A stretch of DNA of 64,000 nt. Source: Vagococcus luciliae (GTDB lineage: Bacteria > Bacillota > Bacilli > Lactobacillales > Vagococcaceae). This document shows, in pieces, positions 28,859 to 38,046 of this stretch (the first letter of the stretch is position 1; every line of letters starts with the position of its first letter). Both the position numbers and the translations under genes were made by a program. Location of the stretch: contig NZ_CP102451.1 in assembly GCF_024637875.1 (NCBI RefSeq), positions 1,119,001-1,183,000 of the forward strand, written 5' to 3'. A model generated the notes under the pieces. That model did no database searches. It was given only the letters and a program-made list of their open reading frames with translations, and had not been told where the DNA came from.

Positions 28859-30193
28859 TTAATCCATTGCTGCTTGTGCTAATAAATTTAAATAGTTCCA
28901 CGGACGATCAAAATGAGGTTGGAAGAAGAAGTCTGATAATGCTAAATCTTCAACTGTCATCTCATTTTGAACGGCTAAAGACAATGTGTTAGCTGACTGA
29001 GTGATATCATATTTAGACATTAATTGACCACCTAATATACGCTTAGTATCTTTATCAAATACCAGTTGCATCATAACTTTTTCTGTTGTAGGCATGAATT
29101 CTGGACGGTAGTTATCTTCTAAATATGCCATATCAGCATTAATCCCTTGAGTCAAAGCATTTTCTATTGTTAAACCAGTAGACCCAATTTTCCAACCAAA
29201 TAAATACAAACCTGATGTTCCTTGAGTGCCTCGATAAGCTAGGGTTGGTTTTTTAATGTTTTTTCCAACTAATAAACCTTGTCTCACAGCGTTTGTTGCT
29301 AAAGGAATATAGTTATCTGACTGTGTTGGGTTATAGTGAACAATTGCACTATCACCTGCAGCAAAAATATCTGGCTGACTTGTTTGCATATACTCGTTCA
29401 CTTTAATTGCACCATTAGGTAGTTTATCCACTTGATCACCTAATAATTCTGTCGAAGGTTTAAATCCAACACAAAGAATCACCATGTCTGCATCAAAAGA
29501 TTTAGAAGCCGTATGTACTTTTTTCACATTAGATTGCTCATCAGACTCAAAGCGTGCAACATTTTCTCCTAATGCCAGTGTGACCCCTTGACTAAGTAAT
29601 TCTTGTTCTAGTTTATCTGTAAAAGGTTTATCTAAATATTTATTTAAAATACGCTCCAGCCCATCTATCAAGGTGACTTCTTTACCTGATTCGACAAACG
29701 CTTCAACTAGTTCAATACCTATATATCCACCACCCACAACAACGATTTTTTTGGCATCTTTAGCAGAGTCGATGATTTTATTTGCTTGATTATAATTTTT
29801 ACATAATAAAATATTATTGGCTTTAATTCCTGGAATAGGAGGGACAATAGGCCATGATCCTGTCGTCATTACTAATTTATCATATGACGTAATGCTTGTT
29901 TCATTTGTTTTCAAGTTGACAGCTGTCACTTGTTTAAGTTCAGTATCGATGGATGTCACATTATGCTCCATGTTTACTGTAGCACCTAGAGAAGCTAGCT
30001 CCTCAGGATTTGAGTAGAATAAGTCTTGCGCATTTTTGACAACGCCACCAACATAGAGTGCGATTCCACATGATAGGAACGACACATTATCGTTTCTTTC
30101 ATAGACAATCACTTCTGCTTCTGGTGATTCTTTTAAAATACTTTTTACTGCTGATGTCCCTGCATGAGTACATCCTATAACAACAACTTTCAT
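28859..30193 (-). CDS. nox: NADH oxidase / peroxidase-family flavoprotein
   Basis: 444 aa. FAD Rossmann motif VVIGCTHAGTSAVKSIL, redox-active Cys42 in SFLSCGIALYVGG, second dinucleotide motif KIVVVGGGYIGIELVEAF, and the FAD-ribityl motif FAAGDSA. One active-site Cys (sulfenate type) fits the Nox/Npx/CoA-disulfide reductase group; four-electron water-forming oxidase is the likely activity, but peroxidase cannot be excluded. ATG 30193 has AGGATGG upstream; the ATG at 30202 is too close to the RBS. A 22-bp palindrome sits about 28 bp upstream. Confidence 0.85.
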   Translation of the reverse strand: MKVVVIGCTHAGTSAVKSILKESPEAEVIVYERNDNVSFLSCGIALYVGGVVKNAQDLFYSNPEELASLGATVNMEHNVTSIDTELKQVTAVNLKTNETSITSYDKLVMTTGSWPIVPPIPGIKANNILLCKNYNQANKIIDSAKDAKKIVVVGGGYIGIELVEAFVESGKEVTLIDGLERILNKYLDKPFTDKLEQELLSQGVTLALGENVARFESDEQSNVKKVHTASKSFDADMVILCVGFKPSTELLGDQVDKLPNGAIKVNEYMQTSQPDIFAAGDSAIVHYNPTQSDNYIPLATNAVRQGLLVGKNIKKPTLAYRGTQGTSGLYLFGWKIGSTGLTIENALTQGINADMAYLEDNYRPEFMPTTEKVMMQLVFDKDTKRILGGQLMSKYDITQSANTLSLAVQNEMTVEDLALSDFFFQPHFDRPWNYLNLLAQAAMD

Positions 30194-30543
30194 TGTATCC
30201 ATCCTTATATGTATGATTTATCACAAATATATCTATATGTGACATGTGCAAAATATAACAGAAAGTAAAATCAATGTATAACATTATGCTTGTGAATGAC
30301 AAAGTATAAAAAGGGGTGTTAATAAAATTTCATGCTCATTAAATATCAAGTGTTTTGTTTTATATAGAGTTAGTTATGTAACATGAATGAACAGGTATTA
30401 AAAAAGATGTCTATTCTCTTTTTTTATAAAAAATTCACAATATTATATGATATATCAAATATTTTTTTTAATGTTTTACTTTATAAAAGATATATCTTAT
30501 TTTATAATGGATAGTAAAGATAATGAGATAAGGAGTGGGTATC
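30194..30543. other. Divergent intergenic region nox / GH1 gene
   Basis: About 350 bp. Besides the palindrome at 30221-30242 it contains two perfect 10-bp palindromes, TGATATATCA (30448-30457) and AGATATATCT (30488-30497), with centres exactly 40 bp apart. A -10-like TATAAT lies at 30503-30508 ahead of the GH1 gene. Confidence 0.5.
30221..30242. promoter_or_regulatory. 22-bp imperfect palindrome upstream of nox
   Basis: Outer arms TCACA / TGTGA, inner ATAT / ATAT steps; 18 of 22 positions are symmetrical. It lies between the nox RBS and the upstream promoter area, a normal place for a repressor site. It does not match PerR or the usual Rex half-site order (TTGTGA...TCACAA), so the binding protein is unknown. 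Confidence 0.45.
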
Positions 30544-31917
30544 ATGTTAAAATTTCCAGCTAATTTTTTATGGGGATCAGCAGCATCAGCACCTCAAACA
30601 GAAGGGCATTCATTAGGTAATGGAAAAAGTGCGACAACGTGGGATAAATGGTTTGAGTTAAATCCTGAGAAATTTCATGCAAATGAAGGACCAGAAAACA
30701 CGTCTAATGTGTATGAGGAATACATTAATGATATTAAACGAATGAAAGAGATTGGATTAAATTCTTATCGTACCTCTATTTCATGGGCAAGATTGCTACC
30801 GGATGGGAAAAAGATTAATCAAGAAGCTGTGATGTTTTATCGAGATTACTTTCAAAAAATGTTAGATGAAGGGATTCATCCAATCGTTAATTTGTTTCAT
30901 TTTGATATGCCTTGGTGGCTAATGGAAAAAGGTGGTTGGGAGACAAGGGAATCAGTCGAAGCATTTCATTTTTATGCTAAAACAGCCTTTGAGTTATTTG
31001 GTGATTTGGTGAGTGATTGGGTAACATTCAATGAACCACTCGTTCATATTGAATGTGGGTATTTATATGGTTATCATTACCCAGCTATTGTTGATTTTAA
31101 AAAAGCGATTCAGGTTGGCTTTCATACACTGATGGCACATGTTTATGCAGTTAAAGCATTTCGTGATACTCAAAATAATGGAAGAATTGGTATTGTATTA
31201 AACGTGACACCTACATATGCTAAAAGTGATAGAAAACAAGATCAAGAAGCAAAAAGAAAAGCAGATTTATTAATAATAAAAAGTTTTTTAGATCCATGTG
31301 TATTAGGAATTATTCCAGCTGAATTAAGTGAATTATTATTAGAAAATGATTTAACTCCAGATAGTTTACCAGATGATAAAAAAGTTATTTCTCGTAACCT
31401 TGTTGATTTTATTGGGATAAATTATTATCAACCAATGAGAGTTCAAGCACCTAGAGAAATTCGACACCCAGCGATTTTCCCAACAAATTTTTATGAGTCG
31501 TACGATTGGCCTGAGAAGAGGGTTAACCCTTATCGTGGATGGGAAATTTATCCAGAAGCGATGTATGATGTGGCTATAATGATGAAAGACGATTATGGCA
31601 ATATTCCTTGGTATGTATCAGAAAATGGGATGGGAGTCGCAGATGAAGAGCGTTTCATGGATGAATCTGGTATGATAATAGATGATTATCGAATTGAGTT
31701 TATGAAAGAGCATTTAGAATACCTACATCGAGGAATTGAAGAAGGTAGCAATTGTTTTGGTTATCATACATGGACATTTGTAGATTGTTGGTCATGGCTA
31801 AATGGTTATAAAAATCGTTATGGTTTTTATCGTATTGATTTAGAAAACAATTATAAACGTTCATTGAAGAAAAGTGGGCTATGGTTTAAAGAATTATCAA
31901 AAAGTAATGGATTTTGA
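30544..31917 (+). CDS. Glycoside hydrolase family 1, beta-glucosidase or 6-phospho-beta-glucosidase
   Basis: 457 aa TIM barrel. Acid/base E164 in TFNEPL and nucleophile E360 in YVSENGMGV are intact; FLWGSAASAPQTEG is the GH1 N-terminal signature. Near the C-terminus, WSWLNGYKNRYGF has the Ser and Tyr seen in the phosphate-binding loop of LacG-type 6-phospho enzymes, but the Lys is shifted by one, so phosphorylation of the substrate is not settled. RBS AAGGAGTG. The ROK kinase gene follows after nine bases and may phosphorylate its substrate. Confidence 0.85.
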   Translation: MLKFPANFLWGSAASAPQTEGHSLGNGKSATTWDKWFELNPEKFHANEGPENTSNVYEEYINDIKRMKEIGLNSYRTSISWARLLPDGKKINQEAVMFYRDYFQKMLDEGIHPIVNLFHFDMPWWLMEKGGWETRESVEAFHFYAKTAFELFGDLVSDWVTFNEPLVHIECGYLYGYHYPAIVDFKKAIQVGFHTLMAHVYAVKAFRDTQNNGRIGIVLNVTPTYAKSDRKQDQEAKRKADLLIIKSFLDPCVLGIIPAELSELLLENDLTPDSLPDDKKVISRNLVDFIGINYYQPMRVQAPREIRHPAIFPTNFYESYDWPEKRVNPYRGWEIYPEAMYDVAIMMKDDYGNIPWYVSENGMGVADEERFMDESGMIIDDYRIEFMKEHLEYLHRGIEEGSNCFGYHTWTFVDCWSWLNGYKNRYGFYRIDLENNYKRSLKKSGLWFKELSKSNGF

Positions 31918-31926
31918 GGTGATGAC

Positions 31927-32787
31927 ATGACAAATTTAGCCGTATTTGATATAGGAGGTACAGCTGTAAAATGTGGATTATGGGAAAATGATCAATTATC
32001 TTACCAATCTAAATTTATAACATCTAAAACATTGGATGATTTAGTAATAAATATGAAAAAAGTAATAAATCACTATCCTGTTGATATAGAAGGAATTGCC
32101 ATTAGTGCACCTGGTGCTGTAAATGCCAGTACAAGAAAGATTGAAGGGATTAGCGCAGTGAAATACCTGCATAATTGTTCTATTTTTGATATTTTTGAGA
32201 AGGCATTTCGTCTACCTGTTAGAATTGAAAACGATGCAAATTGTGCAGGAATCGCAGAAATGAGTTTAGGCGTAGGAAAAGATATAGAAAATGCTTTATT
32301 TGTTGTTTTGGGAACAGGTGTAGGTGGAGCTGTATTTATCAATGGCTCGTTGTATAAAGGATCCCATTTATTTGGTGGAGAATTCGGATTGATGAAAAAT
32401 CATACTAATCAGATATTAAGTGAAACAGGAACAATAGTCCGAGTAGCAGAAGCTTACTATAAAAAAACTGGTGAAAAAGTGGATGGAAAACAATTATTTG
32501 AATTAGCAAAGAAGAAAGACTCATTAGTCTTAGCATTATTAGACACTATGTATGAAAATATTGCACAAATACTTTATGATTTACAGGTTGCACTTGATCC
32601 AGAAATGATTATTATTGGCGGTGGTATTTCTGAACGTAAAGAAGTAATTGATGAACTTGAAAAACGATTGTATCATAATCTAGCAAGTGTTCATTTACCA
32701 AATATTATGCCGCAAATAGCAGCATGTCAATTTAGAAATGATGCCAATTTAATTGGCGCTGCGACAAATTATCTAAATACTATATAA
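31927..32787 (+). CDS. ROK-family sugar kinase, possibly beta-glucoside kinase
   Basis: 286 aa. ATP-binding FDIGGTAVKCGLW at the N-terminus, GIAISAPGAVN, ENDANCAGIAE with the catalytic Asp, and VVLGTGVGGAVFINGSLYKG. The zinc motif CxCGxxGC of many ROK proteins is absent. The pattern is close to BglK, which phosphorylates cellobiose-type beta-glucosides so a phospho-beta-glucosidase can cleave them. Coupling to the GH1 gene supports this role; no PTS genes are nearby. Confidence 0.75.
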   Translation: MTNLAVFDIGGTAVKCGLWENDQLSYQSKFITSKTLDDLVINMKKVINHYPVDIEGIAISAPGAVNASTRKIEGISAVKYLHNCSIFDIFEKAFRLPVRIENDANCAGIAEMSLGVGKDIENALFVVLGTGVGGAVFINGSLYKGSHLFGGEFGLMKNHTNQILSETGTIVRVAEAYYKKTGEKVDGKQLFELAKKKDSLVLALLDTMYENIAQILYDLQVALDPEMIIIGGGISERKEVIDELEKRLYHNLASVHLPNIMPQIAACQFRNDANLIGAATNYLNTI

Positions 32788-32813
32788 AAAAACCACATAG
32801 AGTGGTTTTTTTA
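32785..32813. terminator. Bidirectional terminator
   Basis: AAAACCAC / GTGGTTTT with 5-nt loop and T-run, between the convergent kinase and mutarotase genes. Confidence 0.8.
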
Positions 32814-33800
32814 TATAACAGAAAACGCGTATGTTGTTTTCCATGTTTTAATTTGTTGCTTTTCTAAATCAATGCTTCCTAAGTTTGGGTGATTAACGAT
32901 ATCTGGAAGCTCCTGTGTTTCAATGGCAATCCCTAATTCAGAACGCATTTTTTTGCCAGAAACAGATTGATTCATTTCAAAACCTGTTGTGGAAAAAATA
33001 ACGACAGCTTGACGATTAGAAGAGATGCTAATGGTTCTTCCGTTACTTGGCTCACTTAATATAATTTGTGGTTGATTATCTTGTAATAAAAAAGCATCAT
33101 CAAGACCAAGTGAAAGCTCTCTTAAAGCGTGACTTAATAATCGTGGGTTTCTAAAATCATAACCGCTATTATCAACATTTAGTAGCTGTCCTGTTGGGAT
33201 ACTTTCATGGTCAGTTTCTAAGCGTTTATCTGATTGGATTTGTAGCATATGATTTGTAATGTCTTTTTTTGCTTGACCGTTTAAATTAAAATAAATATGA
33301 TTTGTTGGATTAACAATAGTATTACTATCTGAATGAACACTTGTTGTCATTTCAATCGAATCACTTGTTACTTTATAAGAATTTTTGACATAAATTGGTC
33401 CAGGGTAGTCAGTTAAGGTATCCTTTAACATAAAATGAACAGTGATTGAATCTTTTGCTACTTCAACATCAAACAACCAAAATTGATGCCACCAACCGTT
33501 ACTCCCACCGTGTAAATGATGATTTCCATTATTTTTTTCAAATTGTTTATGGTTCCATATACCATTTTTGATTCGTCCGGCAACAGGTCCTACAAGTGCT
33601 CCAAATTGAGCTGTGTCAGTTAGTATTTCTTGTGGTGTATCTGGAGAAAGTAGGATATTTTCTTTTTTTCCTTGTTTATCAGGAATAATCCATTCTTGAA
33701 TTCGAGCTCCAAAGTCAACAAACGTTACAGTATGATCTTTTACGGATACTGTGACATAATGAATATCCGTCGCTTCATCATGTTTAATAGTATAATTCAT
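32811..33800 (-). CDS. galM: Aldose 1-epimerase (mutarotase)
   Basis: 329 aa. Interconverts alpha and beta anomers of aldoses. Family residues: NPTNHIYFNLNG (catalytic His), the DDAFLL region, and the catalytic Glu in GIAIETQELPD; also FGARIQEWIIPD at the N-terminus. Start ATG 33800 with GGGAGGA upstream. It overlaps the end of the upstream HAD gene by 17 bases, so both are one operon. Confidence 0.9.
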   Translation of the reverse strand: MNYTIKHDEATDIHYVTVSVKDHTVTFVDFGARIQEWIIPDKQGKKENILLSPDTPQEILTDTAQFGALVGPVAGRIKNGIWNHKQFEKNNGNHHLHGGSNGWWHQFWLFDVEVAKDSITVHFMLKDTLTDYPGPIYVKNSYKVTSDSIEMTTSVHSDSNTIVNPTNHIYFNLNGQAKKDITNHMLQIQSDKRLETDHESIPTGQLLNVDNSGYDFRNPRLLSHALRELSLGLDDAFLLQDNQPQIILSEPSNGRTISISSNRQAVVIFSTTGFEMNQSVSGKKMRSELGIAIETQELPDIVNHPNLGSIDLEKQQIKTWKTTYAFSVI

Positions 33801-34377
33801 CTTTGTTCCTCCCAAATTTTTTTAAATAATCCATTGTAATCTCTTCTGTATTTTGAATGCAGTGTACTCTTTTGTTATTAGAGTAGTCTTGTGTTAAAAA
33901 AAGTAGCAGAGAAGAGTTATGGTTTAAGTCAGTTTTATGATCGACTATCATGATATCACTAGATTGATTGCTTAAATCATCTAAAGTAAGAATATTGGTT
34001 TCATAATTTAGACCCAATTTTTTTAATACGTCTTTTGCAAGAGGATTGTTTGAATAACAATTTATTTTAATCGATAAATGTTCCATCTCATTAAACAAAT
34101 TTTCAATTCCTGGATAAAGGTCTTCAAAATTAAGTTTAGTTAAACAAGTTGAATAATAGTCATTTTTCTTTTTAATAATGTCCTCTTTTTGATTTATATT
34201 TAAATATAAAAGTGAGTGTAACCAATCATTTTTTCTAAAAATAATTTGTTCCTCATAAGATAGATTATCTGGCAAAAAAATATTAAAAAAATTAAAAGCG
34301 TATAAAAAGCTTTCATAGTGAATATGTGTCGTATCTGTGATGATACCATCTAATGCGAGTGTGACAGTAGAAAACAC
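33784..34377 (-). CDS. Degenerate beta-phosphoglucomutase-like HAD protein
   Basis: 197 aa from GTG 34377 (AGAGGTG seven bases upstream). It aligns by eye to beta-PGM: MFSTVTLALDGIITDTTHIH against a canonical FDLDGVITDT, giving Ala at the nucleophile Asp8 while Asp10 remains. YPGIENLF and YSNNPLAKDVLKKLGL follow, but the KPAPD block and the downstream Mg-binding Asp are not recognisable, and it is about 25 aa shorter than the family. It is probably catalytically inactive or a decaying gene. Linked to galM, as in disaccharide phosphorylase operons. Confidence 0.7.
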   Translation of the reverse strand: MFSTVTLALDGIITDTTHIHYESFLYAFNFFNIFLPDNLSYEEQIIFRKNDWLHSLLYLNINQKEDIIKKKNDYYSTCLTKLNFEDLYPGIENLFNEMEHLSIKINCYSNNPLAKDVLKKLGLNYETNILTLDDLSNQSSDIMIVDHKTDLNHNSSLLLFLTQDYSNNKRVHCIQNTEEITMDYLKKFGRNKDELYY

Positions 34378-34551
34378 TTGTTAGCACCTCTTTATCATAT
34401 AGTTGTAAAACTTACTATTATAATAGCTATTTTAACGAAAAAAAAGACAATTGTCACTTGGATAGTAAAAGGATAATTAGATTAACTATAATTATGTTTT
34501 ATGTATTATATGTATTGTTTGATATTGACAGTCAGTTGTTTTAGGTTATAT

Positions 34552-34588
34552 TTGACTTGTATATATCCTTAGATTATAATTATTATAA
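34552..34588 (+). promoter_or_regulatory. ahpC promoter with perfect PerR box
   Basis: A -35 TTGACT (34552-34557), 17-nt spacer and -10 TATAAT (34575-34580). The -10 is embedded in TTATAATTATTATAA (34574-34588), an exact PerR consensus. PerR repression lifted by peroxide is expected. Confidence 0.95.
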
Positions 34589-34637
34589 ATAAGGTTTTAG
34601 TTAATCTAGAATCAAAAATTAAATGGAGGGTATTATT

Positions 34638-35201
34638 ATGTCATTAATTGGAAAAGAAGTTGAAGAGTTTAAAGCACAAGCTTACCATAAGGGAGAATTT
34701 ATTTCTGTTTCTAATGAGGATTTTAAAGGGAAATGGAGTATTTTGTGTTTTTATCCAGCTGATTTTACATTTGTTTGTCCTACAGAACTTGAAGATTTAC
34801 AAGACCAATATGCAACATTAAAAAGTTTAGGGGTAGAAGTTTATTCTTGTTCAACAGATACACATTTTACGCACAAAGCATGGCATGATACATCTGATGC
34901 TATTGGTAAAATTGAATATATTATGATCGGAGATCCCTCACATGTTATTTCACGTCAATTTGATGTATTAGATGAAGCGGCAGGGGCAGCACAACGTGGT
35001 ACATTTATTATTGATCCTGATGGTGTGGTTCAAACCATTGAAATTAATGCTGATGGTATAGGTCGTGAAGCAAGTATCTTAGTAGATAAAATTCGTGCAG
35101 CTCAATATGTTAGAGAAAATCCGGGAGAAGTATGTCCTGCTAAATGGAAAGAAAATGGTGAAACATTAAAACCAAGTTTTGATTTAGTTGGAAAAATATA
35201 A
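34638..35201 (+). CDS. ahpC: Alkyl hydroperoxide reductase AhpC (2-Cys peroxiredoxin)
   Basis: 187 aa. Peroxidatic C47 in [14 protein letters not shown] and resolving C166 in GEVCPAKW are at canonical positions counted from ATG 34638 (AATGGAGGG upstream). Reduces H2O2 and organic peroxides, using AhpF for electrons. First gene of ahpCF; the PerR-box promoter lies about 55 bp upstream. Confidence 0.97.
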   Translation: MSLIGKEVEEFKAQAYHKGEFISVSNEDFKGKWSILCFYPADFTFVCPTELEDLQDQYATLKSLGVEVYSCSTDTHFTHKAWHDTSDAIGKIEYIMIGDPSHVISRQFDVLDEAAGAAQRGTFIIDPDGVVQTIEINADGIGREASILVDKIRAAQYVRENPGEVCPAKWKENGETLKPSFDLVGKI

Positions 35202-35211
35202 GGAGAAAAAC

Positions 35212-36738
35212 ATGTTAGATAATGAAACAAAAGTACAATTAAAACAGTATTTAGAATTACTTGAATCAGATATTGAGTTTAAAGCTAGTTTAGATGAGAG
35301 TGAGTCATCTAATAAAGTACGAGAATTTTTGACTAGTGTTTGTGAATTATCGCCACGTCTAACTCTTGTAGAAAGTAGCCTGAAAAGAACGCCAAGTTTT
35401 GAAGTCAATCACCCCGGTCAAACAAGTGGTATATCGTTTGCTGGACTTCCGCTAGGACATGAATTTTCTTCTTTTATATTGGCTTTATTACAAGTTAGTG
35501 GGCGAGCACCTAAAGTAGAAGAATCTGTCATTAAAACCATCAAAAAAATAGATCAACCATTATCATTTGAAACGTTTGTGAGTCTAACTTGCCATAATTG
35601 TCCAGATGTGGTTCAAGCACTAAACATTATGAGTGTTGTTAATCCAAACATTTCTCACACGATGATTGAAGGCGGTATGTATCAAGACGAAGTTGATGAT
35701 AAAAAAGTCATGGCTGTACCTACTGTTTTTCTAAATGATGAAGAATTCTCAAGTGGACGTATGGAATTAAGTACTATTTTAGAAAAAATTCTTGGTAGTG
35801 TTGATATCAGTGATATTGATCAAGAAAATTCGTACGATGTGCTTGTTATTGGTGGGGGTCCTGCCGGTGGAGCAGCTGCCATTTACGCAGCAAGAAAAGG
35901 TATTCGTACAGGAATGGTAGTTGATACATTTGGTGGACAAGTGATGGATACATTAGGCATTGAAAATGTCATCGGAACTCCTTATATAGAAGGTCCACAA
36001 CTGATGAATAAAGTGGAAGAACATGTTAATCAATACAATGTAGATATCATGAAAAATCAACAAGCAACTGACATTCAAAAAAATGAGTTTGTCGAAGTAT
36101 CTCTGAAAAGTGGCGCAGTGATAAAAACAAAATCATTGGTTATCTCAACTGGTGCTAGATGGCGAAACATCAACGTACCTGGTGAAAAAGAATTTAAAAA
36201 TAAAGGGATTGCCTATTGCCCTCATTGTGATGGACCGCTTTTTGCTGGAAAAGACATTGCAGTTATTGGTGGAGGAAATTCTGGTATTGAAGCGGCAATT
36301 GATTTAGCAGGCATGGGAAAACATGTGTATGTTTTAGAATTTTTACCTGAGTTAAAAGCCGATAAAGTATTACAAGATAAATTATATTCATTACCCAATG
36401 TTACGGTAATAACGAATGCTGCCACAAAATCAATCGAAGGAACCGATAGTGTAGAGTCACTGGTTTATGAAGATGTTGTAACAAAAGAAGAACATCGTTT
36501 AGATGTTAAGGGAGTCTTTATTTTAATTGGATTAATCCCTAATACTGAATGGTTACCAGAAATGATTGATACTACAAATCGTGGTGAAATTATCGTTGAT
36601 GATCATGGTATGACTAATATACCAGGAATATTTGCTGCAGGAGATTGCACAAACAGTGCCTATAAGCAAATAGTTATTTCAATGGGGAGTGGAGCAACCG
36701 CTGCTTTAGGAGCGTTTGATTATTTAATTCGTCAATAA
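35212..36738 (+). CDS. ahpF: Alkyl hydroperoxide reductase AhpF, NADH-dependent
   Basis: 508 aa. N-terminal thioredoxin-fold domain with redox pair CHNCPDV (about 127/130), FAD motif IGGGPAGGAAAIYAARKG, second redox pair in AYCPHCDGP, NADH motif AVIGGGNSGIEAAIDLAG, and FAAGDCTN near the end. It passes electrons from NADH to AhpC. ATG 35212 with AAGGAG, ten bases after the ahpC stop. Confidence 0.96.
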   Translation: MLDNETKVQLKQYLELLESDIEFKASLDESESSNKVREFLTSVCELSPRLTLVESSLKRTPSFEVNHPGQTSGISFAGLPLGHEFSSFILALLQVSGRAPKVEESVIKTIKKIDQPLSFETFVSLTCHNCPDVVQALNIMSVVNPNISHTMIEGGMYQDEVDDKKVMAVPTVFLNDEEFSSGRMELSTILEKILGSVDISDIDQENSYDVLVIGGGPAGGAAAIYAARKGIRTGMVVDTFGGQVMDTLGIENVIGTPYIEGPQLMNKVEEHVNQYNVDIMKNQQATDIQKNEFVEVSLKSGAVIKTKSLVISTGARWRNINVPGEKEFKNKGIAYCPHCDGPLFAGKDIAVIGGGNSGIEAAIDLAGMGKHVYVLEFLPELKADKVLQDKLYSLPNVTVITNAATKSIEGTDSVESLVYEDVVTKEEHRLDVKGVFILIGLIPNTEWLPEMIDTTNRGEIIVDDHGMTNIPGIFAAGDCTNSAYKQIVISMGSGATAALGAFDYLIRQ

Positions 36739-36743
36739 AGCAA

Positions 36744-36776
36744 ATAAAACTGATTTCTATTGTGAAATCAGTTTTT
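36744..36776 (+). terminator. Terminator of ahpCF
   Basis: AAACTGATTTC / GAAATCAGTTT with 6-nt loop and T-run. Confidence 0.88.
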
Positions 36777-36861
36777 TGTATCTGCTATTATGTTTTACAT
36801 AGTAGCTGGACTATGATATACTATTTTTAGTAGTTGGTATAACATACTAGTGGAGGAGCAA

Positions 36862-37182
36862 ATGAAACAAACGCAATTATTAAAGGGAATATTAGAAGGC
36901 TGTGTGTTATCAGTATTGAAAGAAAACACGACCTATGGCTATGAGTTAGTTCAACAATTAATTCAATTTGGGTTTACTGATTTAAGTGCGGGAACAGTGT
37001 ATCCTTTACTACAAAAATTAGAAAAACAAAACATGATTTCTGGAGAATTAAGGGCCTCACCAGATGGTCCTAATCGTAAATATTATTCACTCACTGAATA
37101 TGGAGTAAGCAGACTAGACGAGTTTAATGATCAATGGGAAAATCTCAGTGATATTGTGAATGTCATACTAAAAAGGGGATAA
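36862..37182 (+). CDS. PadR-family transcriptional regulator
   Basis: 106 aa winged-helix protein: LLKGILEGCVLSVLKE, TYGYELVQQLIQFG, SAGTVYPLLQKLEKQNMI and GPNRKYYSLTEYG form the PadR-1 pattern. ATG 36862, since the in-frame GTG at 36850 is part of the GGAGGAG RBS. Inverted elements ACTA-TTTT-TAGT and GTAT-AAC-ATAC lie in the 60 bp upstream and may be its own operator. It precedes a DUF1129 membrane protein gene by four bases, a common pairing in lactobacilli. Confidence 0.88.
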   Translation: MKQTQLLKGILEGCVLSVLKENTTYGYELVQQLIQFGFTDLSAGTVYPLLQKLEKQNMISGELRASPDGPNRKYYSLTEYGVSRLDEFNDQWENLSDIVNVILKRG

Positions 37183-37186
37183 GTTA

Positions 37187-38008
37187 ATGATAGAAAAAAT
37201 GATTGAAAAGAATAATGAGTTAAGGGATAAATTAACACCTGAAAATAAAAAATATTATGAAAAAATATTATTATACACACGGTTTAAAGGATTATTTGGA
37301 GATGATGAGCTAATCGAAACGGTATTATTAAATATGTTGTATGACTTAATCGATGCACAAGAATCAGGTATTTCGGCTGAAGATTATTTTGGTAGAAAGC
37401 CTAAACAATATTTAGACGAATTATTTAAAGAGATGCCACAAGTACCTTTAAGTAAAAAGTTGTCTATATTTTATATGGTATTTGGAATTAGTTCAGGTTT
37501 TTCATTATTTAGTACTCTCACACAAAAAAATCCTTCAATAAATATTTTGACAATTATATTGAATGGATTACTGAGTATATTATTAGTGTTTAGTGTATTT
37601 AAATATTTGGAAAAAATGACGTTTAAAGTCAGTAAGCAATCAAAAATTCTAGAATATATCGGTACTTTTGTTATTGGCGGATTATTAACAGTAGGCTTCA
37701 TTGGTTCTGTTATGATAGGCAATAAGTTTTTATCTCTTCCAGTTCCCTTATATGTATCGATGGTTGTTATAGTGTTAATAATGATAGTTGTGTCATATTA
37801 TATTATCAAGAGAAAAAACAAGCCTTATTATAGTTATTTAATTTTTGGATGGGGAATTACTTTTTTTACTACAGTAAGTAGATTGCCACAGACACAAAAA
37901 TGGTTTGAATCAGAGCCTGTCATGATAGGAAGTATCATAGTGATATTATTAAGTAGTTTTTTAACAGCTAGATTTTCTCAAAAAGCTATTTTAAATGAGG
38001 ATAAATAA
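37187..38008 (+). CDS. DUF1129 integral membrane protein
   Basis: 273 aa. A soluble N-terminal part of about 95 residues (ENKKYYEKILLYTRFKGLFGDDE, EDYFGRKPKQYLDELF) followed by roughly six membrane helices. This is the DUF1129/YxxA layout usually coupled to a PadR regulator. Function is unknown; candidates are envelope-stress sensing or control of the PadR partner. Confidence 0.75.
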   Translation: MIEKMIEKNNELRDKLTPENKKYYEKILLYTRFKGLFGDDELIETVLLNMLYDLIDAQESGISAEDYFGRKPKQYLDELFKEMPQVPLSKKLSIFYMVFGISSGFSLFSTLTQKNPSINILTIILNGLLSILLVFSVFKYLEKMTFKVSKQSKILEYIGTFVIGGLLTVGFIGSVMIGNKFLSLPVPLYVSMVVIVLIMIVVSYYIIKRKNKPYYSYLIFGWGITFFTTVSRLPQTQKWFESEPVMIGSIIVILLSSFLTARFSQKAILNEDK

Positions 38009-38042
38009 AAAAACTCGCCATAAATTTGGCGAGTTTTTTTGT
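38009..38042. terminator. Bidirectional terminator
   Basis: AAACTCGCCA / TGGCGAGTTT with A-run on one side and T-run on the other, between convergent operons. Confidence 0.9.
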
Positions 38043-38046
38043 TGTT

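Noticed and set aside
30210-30245. Rex operator in front of nox
   Set aside because: The half-sites are in reverse order (TCACA...TGTGA) and the best Rex-like reading has several mismatches and wrong spacing.
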